From Dryomyza anilis (taxonomy: Eukaryota > Arthropoda > Insecta > Diptera > Dryomyzidae): DNA of 64,000 nucleotides. Numbering within the stretch: the first letter of the stretch is position 1; each line of letters begins with the position of its first letter. The translations under genes were made by a program, and so were the position numbers. The stretch lies in NCBI GenBank assembly GCA_951804985.1, contig OX638133.1, positions 55,581,122 to 55,645,121 of the forward strand, given 5' to 3'. Shown here one piece after another: positions 35,797-49,800 of this stretch. The notes below the pieces were generated by a model. That model saw nothing but the letters and a program-made list of their open reading frames with translations, was not told the DNA's origin and did no database searches.

Positions 35797-36893
35797 GTGT
35801 TAGCGCTGTGGTTACAGTTTCCGTAAATATCACTTTCAGCATTGTCACTGTGGCACGTCTTGTTTCCGGATCACGTATACCGTCAACGAAGGCTTCGATC
35901 TTGCACTTTTCTATGAAATCACTTGCTGAATCTGAATACGACAAATGCGCAAGCCTCTCGACGTCCGCTGCATACGCCTGCAATGTTTCACCATTTCTTT
36001 GCATTCGGCACTTTAGTTCCATTCTGTAGATTTGCTTCATGTGATCACTGCCGTATTTTCATTGCAGTGCAGACATAACCGCTGTGTAACTGTTTCTATC
36101 GCTTTCTGGAACTGTCTGCAATACTTCGGATGCACCTCCTTGGTTCCATCGTAAATCGGCGATTTTAGCCTCGTACCACTAACAACATGCTGTGTAGGTC
36201 CATTTATCTGCAACACGTGCAAATCTTTTTTTAATTCCTGGATTTCTTTGTCTATACCATTTTCCAATCTCTGAATTTTATCATCAACATCATTTATATG
36301 CGCTTCAAGTTCATTTACTTTGCCATGTAGTGTATTAGAAACTTCCAGAAGCTGCTTTGAATGTTCTTGAAGCTGTTCAGAATTTTTCTGAATTTTCTGT
36401 TCTATTTTGTTAGCATTTTCTACAAGTTCGTGCTTCATGTCTAATTTGAGCTGATTTGAATTTTCTTGAAGTTTCTGTTCCATTCTGGTCGAATTTTCTT
36501 GGAGCTGTTTTGAATTTTCTACAAGTTTCTGTTCCATTTTGTTGGAATTTTCTACAAGTTTCTGTTCCATTTGATTGGAATTTTCTTGAAGCTGTTTTGA
36601 ATTTTCTAGAAACTGTCTGGAATTTTCTTGAGCCATTATCTGAAATTGTTGTTGCATAGCTCCGATCAACTGGCTCATATCAAAAACTTGGGTCTGTACT
36701 TTCTCCTCTGTGTCCAGATTTTTCGATGACGGTGCTGCAACTTCCACTTCAAAGTCGTGCATCGTAAGATCAATTCCTCCAATTCGTCCATTAGGCGCTT
36801 TTGCAGCTCTACTTTCGTACCAGCAGTTGGAAGATTACGAATCGACAGCTCTTTCTTTAGCTGGTCGACTTTAAGTTGTTCAAATTTAACCAT
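35797..36893 (-). pseudogene. gag: gag remnant with SAP-like and coiled-coil N-terminus
   Basis: ATG at 36893-36891, 11 bp after the primer site. Residues ~7-40 (LKVDQLKKELSIRNLPT ...) look like a SAP DNA/RNA-binding motif. After a one-base frameshift near 36,770, a long Gln/Glu/Asn-rich coiled coil follows (36,650-36,250) with an 11-residue repeat of the form MEQKLVENSNK. Capsid sequence starts at SPIYDGT (~36,160), then about 40 codons are missing and the frame changes; EVLQTVPES, a TGA at 36059-36061 and the capsid C-terminal helices (YRMELKCRMQ, YAADVERLAHL) follow. It then joins directly to RT near 35,795: the nucleocapsid zinc knuckle and protease are deleted. In the living element this would form the particle shell. 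Confidence 0.85.
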
Positions 36894-36903
36894 TTTGTAT
36901 CAC

Positions 36904-36922
36904 AATCCCACTTCTGACACCA
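36904..36922 (-). other. Primer-binding site, tRNA-Leu type
   Basis: TGGTGTCAGAAGTGGGATT on the minus strand, one base inside the 5' LTR. It is complementary to the 3' end of a metazoan tRNA-Leu (AATCCCACTTCTGACA plus CCA), as recalled without a search. Confidence 0.75.
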
Positions 36923-36923
36923 A

Positions 36924-37455
36924 TTTTACGAAAATTCAGTCTACAGAAAACTGTTCTACGAGTTCGTATCGCTGGATTGTGTACAAAATAAAAACACTCT
37001 TATGTTTGGTTTAAATTATAACAATTAAATTAATTAATTCACTTTAATAAACAACTTTACTAATAACAAATTCTAACAACTGCTGCATGTCCACAATTTA
37101 ACTTGACATTTATCACACGAGCTGCACTCGACCACTTAACAATCACTACTGAAGTACAGTGCCTCAGATGCGCGGCCTTATATACTGCAGGCATCAGTTC
37201 GACACGTTTCGACAAGCTTCGACTTGTTTCGAGAACCTTCTACTCGTTTCGTGAATGACGCGTGCTATTGGCATCTCCTTCGCACTCATGTGTTTTAATG
37301 TGCTGATCTTCTATCTCTTTTTCGCACATTGCATAGTGCGCTGAATGATCTTCCGTCTCTTTCTAACACATTGCTTAGTGCGCTGAATTGTCTTGCGTCT
37401 CATTTATTATTGTTGATTGCTTGCACAGTGGAGCAAATTACATCTTTTCGTAACA
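36924..37455 (-). repeat. 5' LTR (relative to the element)
   Basis: 532 bp, the partner of 32803-33331. Its inner end reads TTTTACG where the other LTR has TGTTACG, so the TG terminus is mutated. Carries the TATATAA box at 37178-37184. Confidence 0.93.
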
Positions 37456-38799
37456 ATATAGAAATTTAAATGTCAAAAATAGATTACGAAATTTGCCAGC
37501 ATTGAGTCCTCTACGGGCGCGTATTTACGGGGTTAAGAGCATTTTAAGTTTGAGGCGTGATTTCTCTAGAACCCTTGTGACGATTATAATGATTTATATT
37601 GGAATTAAAGGGGCAAAAATAGATTACAAATTTCAAGTTTGAGACGTGATTTCTCAAGAACCCTTGTGACGATTATAATGATTTATATTGGAATTTAAAG
37701 GCCAAAAATAGATTACAAAATGTGCCAGCTTTGAGGCCTCTACGGCGTGTATTAACGGAAATTTGAGATGTGATTTCTCAAGAACTCTTGCGCCGATTAT
37801 AATGATTTATATTGGAATTAAAAGTCCAAAAATAGATTACAAAATGTGCCAAATTTGAGGCCTCTAAGGAGCATATTTACGGAGTTCTCAGCATTTTAAA
37901 TTTGAGACGAGATTTCTCAAGAACCCTTGCTCCGATTACAATGATTTATATTGGAGACGTGATTTCTCAAGAACTCTTGCGCCGATTACAATGATTTATA
38001 TTGGAATTAAAAGGGAAAAAATAGATTAAAAAATGTTCCAACTTTGAGGCAACAATAGATTACAAATTTCAAGTTGGAGACTCGATTTCTCAAGAACCCT
38101 TGTGACGATTATAATGATTTATATTGGAATTTAAAGGCCAAAAATAGATTACAAAATGTGCCAGCTTTGAGGCCTCTACGGCGCGTATTAACGGAGTTCT
38201 GAGCATTTTAAATTTGAGACGTTATTTTTCAAGAACCTTGCGCCGATTATAATGATTTATATTGGTCAAGAACCCTTGCGCCGATTATAATGATTTATAT
38301 TGGAATTAAAATGGAAAAAATAGGTTACAAAATATGCCAACTTTGATGACTCTATGGCGCGTATTAACGGAGTTCTGAGCATTTTAAATTTGAGACGTTA
38401 TTTCTCAAGAACCTTGCGCCGATTATAATGATTTATATTGGTCAAGAACCCTAGATTACAAAATGTGCCAGCTTTGAGGCCTCTACGGCGCGTATTAACG
38501 GAGTTCTGAGTATTTTAAATTTGAGACGTTATTTCTCAAGAACCTTGCGCCAATTATAATGATTAAAATTTGAGCCGTGATTTCTGAAGAACATTGATTA
38601 CAAATTTTAAGTTTGAGACGTGATTTCTCAAGAACCCTTGTGACGATTATAATAATTTATATTGGAATTAAAAGGCCAAAAATAGATTTCAAAATGTGCC
38701 AACTTTGAGGCCTCTACGGCGCGTATTTAAAGGAGCATTTTAAATTTGAGCCGTGATTTCTCAAGAACCCTTGCGCCGATTATAATGATTTATATTGGA

Positions 38800-41700
38800 A
38801 TTAAAAGTGCAAAAATAGATTACAAATTTTAAGTTTGATACGTGATTTCTCAACAACTTTTGCGCCGATTATAATGATTTACATTGGAATTAAAAGGGAA
38901 AAAATAGGTTACAAAATATATGCCAACTTTGATGCCTCTACGGCGCGTATTTACGGAGTTCTGAGCATTTTAAATTTGAGACGTGATTTCTCAAGAACTC
39001 TTGCGCCGATTACAATGATTTATATTGGAATTAAAAGGGCAAAAATTGATAAAAAAAATGTTCCAACTTTGAGGCCTCTACGACGCGTATTTACGGAGTT
39101 ATGAGCATTTTAAATTTGAGACGTGATTTCTCAAGAACTCTTCGCCGATTATAATGATTTATATTGAAATTAAAAGGGAAAAATAGGTTACAAAATATGC
39201 CAATTTTGAGTTCTGAGCATTTTAAATTTGAGACGTGATTTCTCAAGATCTCTTGCGCCGATTACAATGATTTATATTGAAATTAAAAGGGAAAAAATAG
39301 GTTATAAAATATGCCATTTTTGAGGCCTATTGGAATTAAAAGGGCAAAAATTGATAAAAAAAATGTTCCAACTTTGAGGCCTCTACGACGCGTATTTACG
39401 GAGTTCTGAGCATTTTAAATTTGAGACAAAATGTGCCAGCTTTGAGGCCTCTACGGCGCGAATTTACGGAGTTAAGAGCATTTTAAATTTGAGACGTGAT
39501 TTCTCAAGAAGCCTTGTGACGATTATAATAATTTATATTGGAATGAAAAGGCCAAAAATAGATTACAAAATGTGCCAACTTTGGGGCCTCTACGGCGCGT
39601 ATTTATAGGAGCATTTTAAATTTGAGCCGTGATTTCTCAAGAACCCTTGCGCCGATTATAATGATTTATATTGGAATTAAAAGCGCAAAAATAGATTACA
39701 AATTTTAAGTTTGATATGTGATTTCTCAAGAACTTTTGCGCCGATTATAATGATTTATATTGGAATTAAAAGGGAAAAAATAGGTTACAAATTATGCAAA
39801 CTTTGATGCCTCGACGGCGCGTATTTATAGAAGCATTTTTAATTTGAGACGTGATTTCTCAAGAACTCTTGCGCCGATTACAATGATTTATATTTGAATT
39901 AAAAGGGCAAAAATTGATAAAAAAAATGTTCCAACTTTGAGGCCTCTACGACGCGTATTTACGGAGTTATGAGCATTTTAAATTTGAGACGTGATTTCTC
40001 AAGAACTCTTGCGCCGATTATAATGATTTATATTGAAATTAAAAGGGAAAAATAGGTTACAAAATATGCCAATTTTGAGGCCTCTACGGCGCGTATTTAC
40101 GGAGTTCTGAGCATTTTAAATTTGAGACGTGATTTCTCAAGATCTCTTGCGCCGATTACAATGATTTATATTGAAATTAAAAGGGAAAAAATAGGTTATA
40201 AAATATGCCATTTTTGAGGCCTATTGGAATTAAAAGGGCAAAAATTGATAAAAAAAATGTTCCAACTTTGAGGCCTCTACGACGCGTATTTACGGAGTTA
40301 TGAGCATTTTAAATTTGAGACGTGACTTCTCAAGAACTCTTGCTCCGATTATAATGATTTATATTGAAATTAAAAGGGAAAAAATAGGTTACAAAATATG
40401 CCATTTTTGAGGCCTCTAAGGCGCGTATTTACGGAGTTCTGAGCATTTTAAATTTGAGGCAAAATGTGCCAGCTTTGAGGCCTCTACGGCGCGAATTTAT
40501 GGAGTTAAGAGCATTTTAAATTTGAGACGTGATTTCTCAAGAACCCTTGTGACGATTATAATAATTTATATTGGAATTAAAAGGCCAAAAATAGATTACA
40601 AAATGTGCCAACTTTGAGGCCTCTACGGCGCGTATTTATAGGAGCATTTTTAATTTGAGCCGTGATTTCTCAAGAACTCTTGCACCGATTATAATGATTT
40701 ATATTGGTATTAAAAGTGCAAAAATAGATTACAAATTTTAAGTTTGATACGTGATTTCTCAAAAACTTTTGCGCCGATTAATAGATTACCAAAAATAGAT
40801 TACAAAATGTGCCAACTTTGAGGCCTCTACGGCGCGTATTTATAGGAGCATTTTTAATTTGAGCCGTGATTTCTCAAGAACTCTTGCACCGATTATAATG
40901 ATTTATATTGGAATTAAAAGTGCAAAAATAGATTACAAATTTTAAGTTTGATACGTGATTTCTCAAGAACTTTTGCGCCGATTATAATGATTTATATTGG
41001 AATTAAAAGGGAAAAAATAGGTTACAAAATATGCCAACTTTTATGCCTTTACGGCGCGTATTTACGGAGTTCTGAGCATTTTAAATTTGAGACGTGATTT
41101 CTCAAGAACCCTTGCGCCGATTATAATGATTTATATTGAAATTAAAAGGGAAAAAATAGGTTACAAAATATGCCAATTTTGAGGCCTCTACGGCGCGTAT
41201 TTACGGAGTTCTGAGCATTTTAAATTTGAGACAAAATGTGCCAGCTTTGAGGCCTCTACGGCGCGAATTTACGGAGTTAAGAGCATTTTAAATTTGAGAC
41301 GTGATTTCTCAAGAAGCCTTGTGACGATTATAATAATTTATATTGGAATTAAAAGGCCAAAAATAGATTACCAAATGTGCCAACTTTGGGGCCTCTACGG
41401 CGCGTATTTATAGGAGCATTTTAAATTTGAGCCGTGATTTCTCAAGAACCCTTGCGCCGATTATAATGATTTATATTGGAATTAAAAGCGCAAAAATAGA
41501 TTACAAATTTTAAGTTTGATATGTGATTTCTCAAGAACTTTTGCGCCGATTATAATGATTTATATTGGAATTAAAAGGGAAAAAATAGGTTACAAATTAT
41601 GCAAACTTTGATGCCTCGACGGCGCGTATTTATAGGAGCATTTTTAATTTGAGACGTGATTTCTCAAGAACTCTTGCGCCGATTACAATGATTTATATTG

Positions 41701-44700
41701 GAATTAAAAGGGCAAAAATTGATAAAAAAATGTTCCAACTTTGAGGCCTCTACGACGCGTATTTACGGAGTTATGAGCATTTTAAATTTGAGACGTGATT
41801 TCTCAAGAACTCTTGCGCCGATTATAATGATTTATATTGAAATTAAAAGGGAAAAATAGGTTACAAAATATGCCAATTTTGAGGCCTCTACGGCGCGTAT
41901 TTACGGAGTTCTGAGCATTTTAAATTTGAGACGTGATTTCTCAAGATCTCTTGCGCCGATTACAATGATTTATATTGAAATTAAAAGGGAAAAAATAGGT
42001 TATAAAATATGCCATTTTTGAGGCCTATTGGAATTAAAAGGGCAAAAATTGATAAAAAAAATGTTCCAACTTTGAGGCCTCTACGACGCGTATTTACGGA
42101 GTTATGAGCATTTTAAATTTGAGACGTGACTTCTCAAAAACTCTTGCTCCGATTATAATGATTTATATTGAAATTAAAAGGGAAAAAATAGGTTACAAAA
42201 TATGCCATTTTTGAGGCCTCAGAGGCGCGTATTTACGGAGTTCTGAGCATTTTAAAATTGAGGCAAAATGTGCCAGCTTTGAGGCCTCTACGGCGCGAAT
42301 TTATGGAGTTAAGAGCATTTTAAATTTGAGACGTGATTTCTCAAGAACCCTTGTGACGATTATAATAATTTATATTGGAATTAAAAGGCCAAAAATAGAT
42401 TACAAAATGTGCCAACTTTGAGGCCTCTACGGCGCGTATTTATAGGAGCATTTTTAATTTGAGCCGTGATTTCTCAAGAACTTTTGCGCCGATTATAATG
42501 ATTTATATTGGAATTAAAAGTGCAAAAATAGATTACAAATTTTAAGTTTGATACGTGATTTCTCAAGAACTTTTGCGCCGCTTATAATGATTTATATTGG
42601 AATTAAAAGTGCAAAAATAGATTACAAATTTGAAGTTTGATACGTGATTTCTCAAGAACTTTTGCGCCGATTATAATGATTTATATTGGAATTAAAAGGG
42701 AAAAAATAGGTTACAAAATATGCCAACTTTTATGCCTTTACGGCGCGTATTTACGGAGTTCTGAGCATTTTAAATTTGAGACGTGATTTCTCAAGAACGC
42801 TTGCGCCGATTATAATGATTTATATTGGAATTAAAAGTGCAAAAATAGATTACAAATTTTAAGTTTGATACGTGATTTCTCAAGAACTTTTGCGCCGATT
42901 ATAATGATTTATATTGGAATTAAAAGGGAAAAAATAGGTTACAAAATATGCCAACTTTTATGCCTTTACGGCGCGTATTTACGGAGTTCTGAGCATTTTA
43001 AATTTGAGACGTGATTTCTCAAGAACCCTTGCGCCGATTATAATGATTTATATTGAAATTAAAAGGGAAAGAATAGGTTACAAAATATGCCAGGCGCGTA
43101 TTTACGGAGTTCTGAGCATTTTAAATTTGAGACAAAATGTGCCAGCTTTGAGGCCTCTACGGCGCGAATTTACGGAGTTAAGAGCATTTTAAATTTGAGA
43201 CGTGATTTCTCAAGAAGCCTTGTGACGATTATAATAATTTATATTGGAATTAAAAGGCCAAAAATAGATTACAAAATGTGCCAACTTTGGGGCCTCTACG
43301 GCGCGTATTTATAGGAGCATCTTAAATTTGAGCCGTGATTTCTCAAGAACCTTTGCGCCGATTATAATGATTTATATTGGAATTAAAAGCGCAAAAATAG
43401 ATTACAAATTTTAAGTTTAATACGTGATTTCTCAAGAACTTTTGCGCCGATTATAATGATTTATATTGGAATTAAAAGGGAAAAAATAGGTTACAAATTA
43501 TGCAAACTTTGATGCCTCGACGGCGAGTATTTATAGGAGCATTTTTAATTTGAGACGTGATTTCTCAAGAACTCTTGCGCCGATTACAATGATTTATATT
43601 GGAGCATTTTTAATTTGAGTGTGATTTCTCAAGAACTCTTGCGCCGATTACAATGATTTATATTGGAATTAAAAGGGCAAAAATTGATAAAAAAAATGTT
43701 CCAACTTTGAGGCCTCTACGACGCGTATTTACGGAGTTATGAGCATTTTAAATTTGAGACGTGATTTCTCAAGAACTCTTGCGCCGATTATAATGATTTA
43801 TATTGAAATTAAAAGGGAAAAATAGGTTACAAAATATGCCAATGTTGAGGCCTCTACGGCGCGTATTTACGGAGTTCTGAACATTTTAAATTTGAGACGT
43901 GATTTCTCAAGATCTCTTGCGCCGATTACAATGATTTATATTGAAATTAAAAGGGAAAAAATAGGTTATAAAATATGCCATTTTTGAGGCCTATTGGAAT
44001 TAAAAGGGCAAAAATTGATAAAAAAAATGTTCCAACTTTGAGGCCTCTACGACGCGTATTTACGGAGTTCTGAGCATTTTAAATTTGAGACGTGACTTCT
44101 CAAGAACTCTTGCTCCGATTATAATGATTTATATTGAAATTAAAAGGGAAAAAATAGGTTACAAAATATGCCATTTTTGAGGCCTCTAAGGCGCGTATTT
44201 ACGGAGTTCTGAGCATTTTAAATTTGAGGCAAAATGTGCCAGCTTTGAGGCCTCTACGGCGCGAATTTATGGAGTTAAGAGCATTTTAAATTTGAGACGT
44301 GATTTCTCAAGAACCCTTGTGACGATTATAATAATTTATATTGGAATTAAGAGGCCAAAAATAGATTACAAAATGTGCCAACTTTGAGGCCTCTACGGCG
44401 CGTATTTATAGGAGCATTTTTAATTTGAGCCGTGATTTCTCAAGAACTCTTGCACCGATTATAATGATTTATATTGGTATTAAAAGTGCAAAAATAGATT
44501 ACAAATTTTAAGTTTGATACGTGATTTCTCAAGAACTTTTGCGCCGATTAATAGATTACCAAAAATAGATTACAAAATGTGCCAACTTTGAGGCCTCTAC
44601 GGCGCGTATTTATAGGAGCATTTTTAATTTGAGCCGTGATTTCTCAAGAACTCTTGCACCGATTATAATGATTTATATTGGAATTAAAAGCGCAAAAATA

Positions 44701-47700
44701 GATAAAAAAAATGTTCCAACTTTGAGGCCTCTACGACGCGTATTTACGGAGTTATGAGCATTTTAAATTTGAGACGTGATTTCTCAAGAACGCTTGCGCC
44801 GATTATAATGATTTATATTGGAATTAAAAGTGCAAAAATAGATTACAAATTTTAAGTTTGAGACGTGATTTCTCAAGAACTTTTGCGCCGCTTATAATGA
44901 TTTATATTGGAATTAAAAGTGCAAAAATAGATTACAAATTTTAAGTTTGATACGTGATTTCTCAAGAACTTTTGCGCCGATTATAATGATTTATATTGGA
45001 ATTAAAAGGGAAAAAATAGGTTACAAAATATGCCAACTTTTATGCCTTTACGGCGCGTATTTACGGAGTTCTGAGCATTTTAAATTTGAGACGTGATTTC
45101 TCAAGAACGCTTGCGCCGATTATAATGATTTATATTGGAATTAAAAGTGCAAAAATAGATTACAAATTTTAAGTTTGATACGTGATTTCTCAAGAACTTT
45201 TGCGCCGATTATAATGATTTATATTGGAATTAAAAGGGAAAAAATAGGTTACAAAATATGCCAACTTTTATGCCTTTACGGCGCGTATTTACGGAGTTCT
45301 GAGCATTTTAAATTTGAGACGTGATTTCTCAAGAACCCTTGCGCCGATTATAATGATTTATATTGAAATTAAAAGGGAAAAAATAGGTTACAAAATAAGC
45401 CAATTTTGAGGCCTCTACGGCGCGTATTTACGGAGTTCTGAGCATTTTAAATTTGAGACAAAATGTGCCAGCTTTGAGGCCTCTACGGCGCGAATTTACG
45501 GAGTTAAGAGCATTTTAAATTTGAGACGTGATTTCTCAAGAAGCCTTGTGACGATTATAATAATTTATATTGGAATTAAAAGGCCAAAAATAGATTACAA
45601 AATGTGCCAACTTTGGGGCCTCTACGGCGCGTATTTATAGGAGCATCTTAAATTTGAGCCGTGATTTCTCAAGAACCCTTGCGCCGATTATAATGATTTA
45701 TATTGGAATTAAAAGCGCAAAAATAGATTACAAATTTTAAGTTTGATACGTGATTTCTCAAGAACTTTTGCGCCGATTATAATGATTTATATTGGAATTA
45801 AAAGGGAAAAAATAGGTTACAAATTATGCAAACTTTGATGCCTCGACGGCGCGTATTTATAGGAGCATTTTTAATTTGAGACGTGATTTCTCAAGAACTC
45901 TTGCGCCGATTACAATGATTTATATTGGAATTAAAAGGGCAAAAATTGATAAAAAAAAATGTTCCAACTTTGAGGCCTCTACGACGCGTATTTACGGAGT
46001 TATGAGCATTTTAAATTTGAGACGTGATTTCTCAAGAACTCTTGCGCCGATTATAATGATTTATATTGAAATTAAAAGGGAAAAATAGGTTACAAAATAT
46101 GCCAATTTTGAGGCCTCTACGGCGCGTATTTACGGAGTTCTGAGCATTTTAAATTTGAGACGTGATTTCTCAAGATCTCTTGCGCCGATTACAATGATTT
46201 ATATTGAAATTAAAAGGGAAAAAATAGGTTACAAAATATGCCATTTTTGAGGCCTATTGGAATTAAAAGGGCAAAAATTGATAAAAAAAATGTTCCAACT
46301 TTGAGGCCTCTACGACGCGTATTTACGGAGTTATGAGCATTTTAAATTTGAGACGTGACTTCTCAAGAACTCTTGCTCCGATTATAATGATTTATATTGA
46401 AATTAAAAGGGAAAAAATAGGTTACAAAATATGCCATTTTTGAGGCCTCTAAGGCGCGTATTTACGGAGTTCTGAGCATTTTAAATTTGAGGCAAAATGT
46501 GCCAGCTTTGAGGCCTCTACGGCGCGAATTTATGGAGTTAAGAGCATTTTAAATTTGAGACGTGATTTCTCAAGAACCCTTGTGACGATTATAATAATTT
46601 ATATTGGAATTAAAAGGCCAAAAATAGATTACAAAATGTGCCAACTTTGAGGCCTCTACGGCGCGTATTTATAGGAGCATTTTTAATTTGAGCCGTGATT
46701 TCTCAAGAACTTTTGCGCCGATTATAATGATTTATATTGGAATTAAAAGTGCAAAAATAGATTACAAATTTTAAGTTTGATACTTGATTTCTCAAGAACT
46801 TTTGCGCCGCTTATAATGATTTATATTGGAATTAAAAGTGCAAAAATAGATTACAAATTTTAAGTTTGATACGTGATTTCTCAAGAACTTTTGCGCCGAT
46901 TATAATGATTTATATTGGAATTAAAAGGGAAAAAATAGGTTACAAAATATGCCAACTTTTATGCCTTTACGGCGCGTATTTACGGAGTTCTGAGCATTTT
47001 AAATTTGAGACGTGATTTCTCAAGAACGCTTGCGCCGATTATAATGATTTATATTGGAATTAAAAGTGCAAAAATAGATTACAAATTTTAAGTTTGATAC
47101 GTGATTTCTCAAGAACTTTTGCGCCGATTATAATGATTTATATTGGAATTAAAAGGGAAAAAATAGGTTACAAAATATGCCAACTTTTATGCCTTTACGG
47201 CGCGTATTTACGGAGTTCTGAGCATTTTAAATTTGAGACGTGATTTCTCAAGAACCCTTGCGCCGATTATAATGATTTATATTGAAATTAAAAGGGAAAA
47301 AATAGGTTACAAAATAAGCCAATTTTGAGGCCTCTACGGCGCGTATTTACGGAGTTCTGAGCATTTTAAATTTGAGACAAAATGTGCCAGCTTTGAGGCC
47401 TCTACGGCGCGAATTTACGGAGTTAAGAGCATTTTAAATTTGAGACGTGATTTCTCAAGAAGCCTTGTGACGATTATAATAATTTATATTGGAATTAAAA
47501 GGCCAAAAATAGATTACAAAATGTGCCAACTTTGGGGCCTCTACGGCGCGTATTTATAGGAGCATCTTAAATTTGAGCCGTGATTTCTCAAGAACCCTTG
47601 CGCCGATTATAATGATTTATATTGGAATTAAAAGCGCAAAAATAGATTACAAATTTTAAGTTTGATACGTGATTTCTCAAGAACTTTTGCGCCGATTATA

Positions 47701-49800
47701 ATGATTTATATTGGAATTAAAAGGGGAAAAATAGGTTACAAATTATGCAAACTTTGATGCCTCGACGGCGCGTATTTATAGGAGCATTTTTAATTTGAGA
47801 CGTGATTTCTCAAGAACTCTTGCGCCGATTACAATGATTTATATTTGAATTAAAAGGGCAAAAATTGATAAAAAAAATGTTCCAACTTTGAGGCCTCTAC
47901 GACGCGTATTTACGGAGTTATGAGCATTTTAAATTTGAGACGTGATTTCTCAAGAACTCTTGCGCCGATTATAATGATTTATATTGAAATTAAAAGGGAA
48001 AAATAGGTTACAAAATATGCCAATTTTGAGGCCTCTACGGCGCGTATTTACGGAGTTCTGAGCATTTTAAATTTGAGACGTGATTTCTCAAGAACTCTTG
48101 CGCCGATTACAATGATTTATATTGAAATTAAAAGGGAAAAAATAGGTTACAAAATATGCCATTTTTGAGGCCTATTGGAATTAAAAGGGCAAAAATTGAT
48201 AAAAAAAATGTTCCAACTTTGAGGCGTCTACGACGCGTATTTACGGAGTTATGAGCATTTTAAATTTGAGACGTGATTTCTCAAGAACTCTTGCGCCGAT
48301 TATAATGATTTATATTGAAATTAAAAGGGAAAAAATAGGTTACAAAATATGCCATTTTTGAGGCCTCTAAGGCGCGTATTTACGGAGTTCTGAGCATTTT
48401 AAATTTGAGGCAAAATGTGCCAGCTTTGAGGCCTCTACGTCGCGAATTTACGGAGTTAAGAGCATTTTAAATTTGAGACGTGATTTCTCAAGAACCCTTG
48501 TGACGATTATAATAATTTATATTGGAATTAAAAGGCCAAAAATAGATTACAAAATGTGCCAACTTTGAGGCCTCTACGGCGCGTATTTATAGGAGCATTT
48601 TTAATTTGAGCCGCGATTTCTCAAGAACTCTTGCACCGATTATAATGATTTATATTGGAATTAAAAGTGCAAAAATAGATTACAAATTTTAAGTTTGATA
48701 CGTGATTTCTCAAGAACTTTTGCGCCGATTATAATGATTTATATTGGAATTAAAAGGGAAAAAATAGGTTACAAAATATGCCAACTTTTATGCCTTTACG
48801 GCGCGTATTTACGGAGTTCTGAGCATTTTAAATTTGAGACGTGATTTCTCAAGAACGCTTGCGCCGATTATAATGATTTATATTGGAATTAAAAGTGCAA
48901 AAATAGATTACAAATTTTAAGTTTGATACGTGATTTCTCAAGAACTTTTGCGCCAATTATAATGATTTATATTGGAATTAAAAGGGAAAAAATAGGTTAC
49001 AAAATATGCCAACTTTTATGCCTTTACGGCGCGTATTTACGGAGTTCTGAGCATTTTAAATTTGAGACAAAATGTGCCAGCTTTGAGGCCTCTACGGCGC
49101 GAATTTACGGAGTTAAGAAGCCTTGTGACGATTATAATAATTTATATTGGAATTAAAAGGCCAAAAATAGATTACAAAATGTGCCAACTTTGGGGCCTCT
49201 ACGGCGCGTATTTATAGGAGCATTTTAAATTTGTGATTTCTCAAGAACCCTTGCGCCGATTATAATGATTTATATTGGAATTAAAAGCGCAAAAATAGAT
49301 TACAAATTTTAAGTTTGATACGTGATTTCTCAAGAACTTTTGCGCCGATTATAATGATTTATATTGGAATTAAAAGGGAAAAAATAGGTTACAAATTATG
49401 CAAACTTTGATGCCTCGACGGCGCGTATTTACGGAGTTCTGAGCATTTTAAATTTGAGACGTGATTTCTCAAGAACTCTTGCGCCGATTACAATATTGGA
49501 ATTAAAAGGGCAAAAATTGATAAAAAAAATGTTCCAACTTTGAGGCCTCTACGACGCGTATTTACGGAGTTATGAGCATTTTAAATTTGAGACGTGATTT
49601 CTCAAGAACTCTTGCGCCGATTATAATGATTTATATTGGAATTAAAAGGGAAAAAATAGGTTACAAAATATGCCAATTTTGAGGCCTCTACGGCGCGAAT
49701 TTACGGAGTTATGAGCATTTTAAATTTGAGACATAATGTGCCAGCTTTGAGGCCCCAACGGCGCGTATTTACGGAGTTAAGAGATTTTAAATTTAAGACG
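38800..49800 (+). repeat. Orientation-B higher-order repeat, about 0.9-2.3 kb period
   Basis: A diagnostic junction, in which a 139-bp unit is cut after TTTTTGAGGCCT and resumes at ATTGGAATTAAAAGG, occurs at about 39,325, 40,219, 42,021, 43,988, 46,252 and 48,171 (spacings about 894, 1,804, 1,966, 2,264 and 1,919 bp). The same series of unit variants (including CTCAAGATCTCTTG just before the junction) surrounds each, apart from one base change at 48,087. Confidence 0.88.

Larger units (their letters stand above)
32803..37455 (-). mobile_element. Ty3/gypsy LTR retrotransposon, defective
   Basis: A 4,653-bp insertion with two ~530-bp LTRs, flanked by a 4-bp duplication (ATAT at 32799-32802 and 37456-37459). 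Comparable unoccupied satellite sequence is present at about 50,430-50,520. The primer-binding site, polypurine tract and the order gag-RT-RNase H-integrase identify Ty3/gypsy. A tRNA-Leu-like primer site and the absence of env suggest the mdg3/micropia-like group (inference). The interior, 3.6 kb, is short for the family: nucleocapsid, protease and parts of capsid, RT and RNase H are missing. The LTRs differ by only about eight substitutions and one 3-bp indel, so the insertion is fairly recent despite the ruined interior. Confidence 0.92.

Noticed and set aside
36456..36659. Plus-strand frame opposite the gag coiled coil
   Set aside because: Antisense shadow of the 33-bp coiled-coil repeats; the minus-strand frame fits gag.
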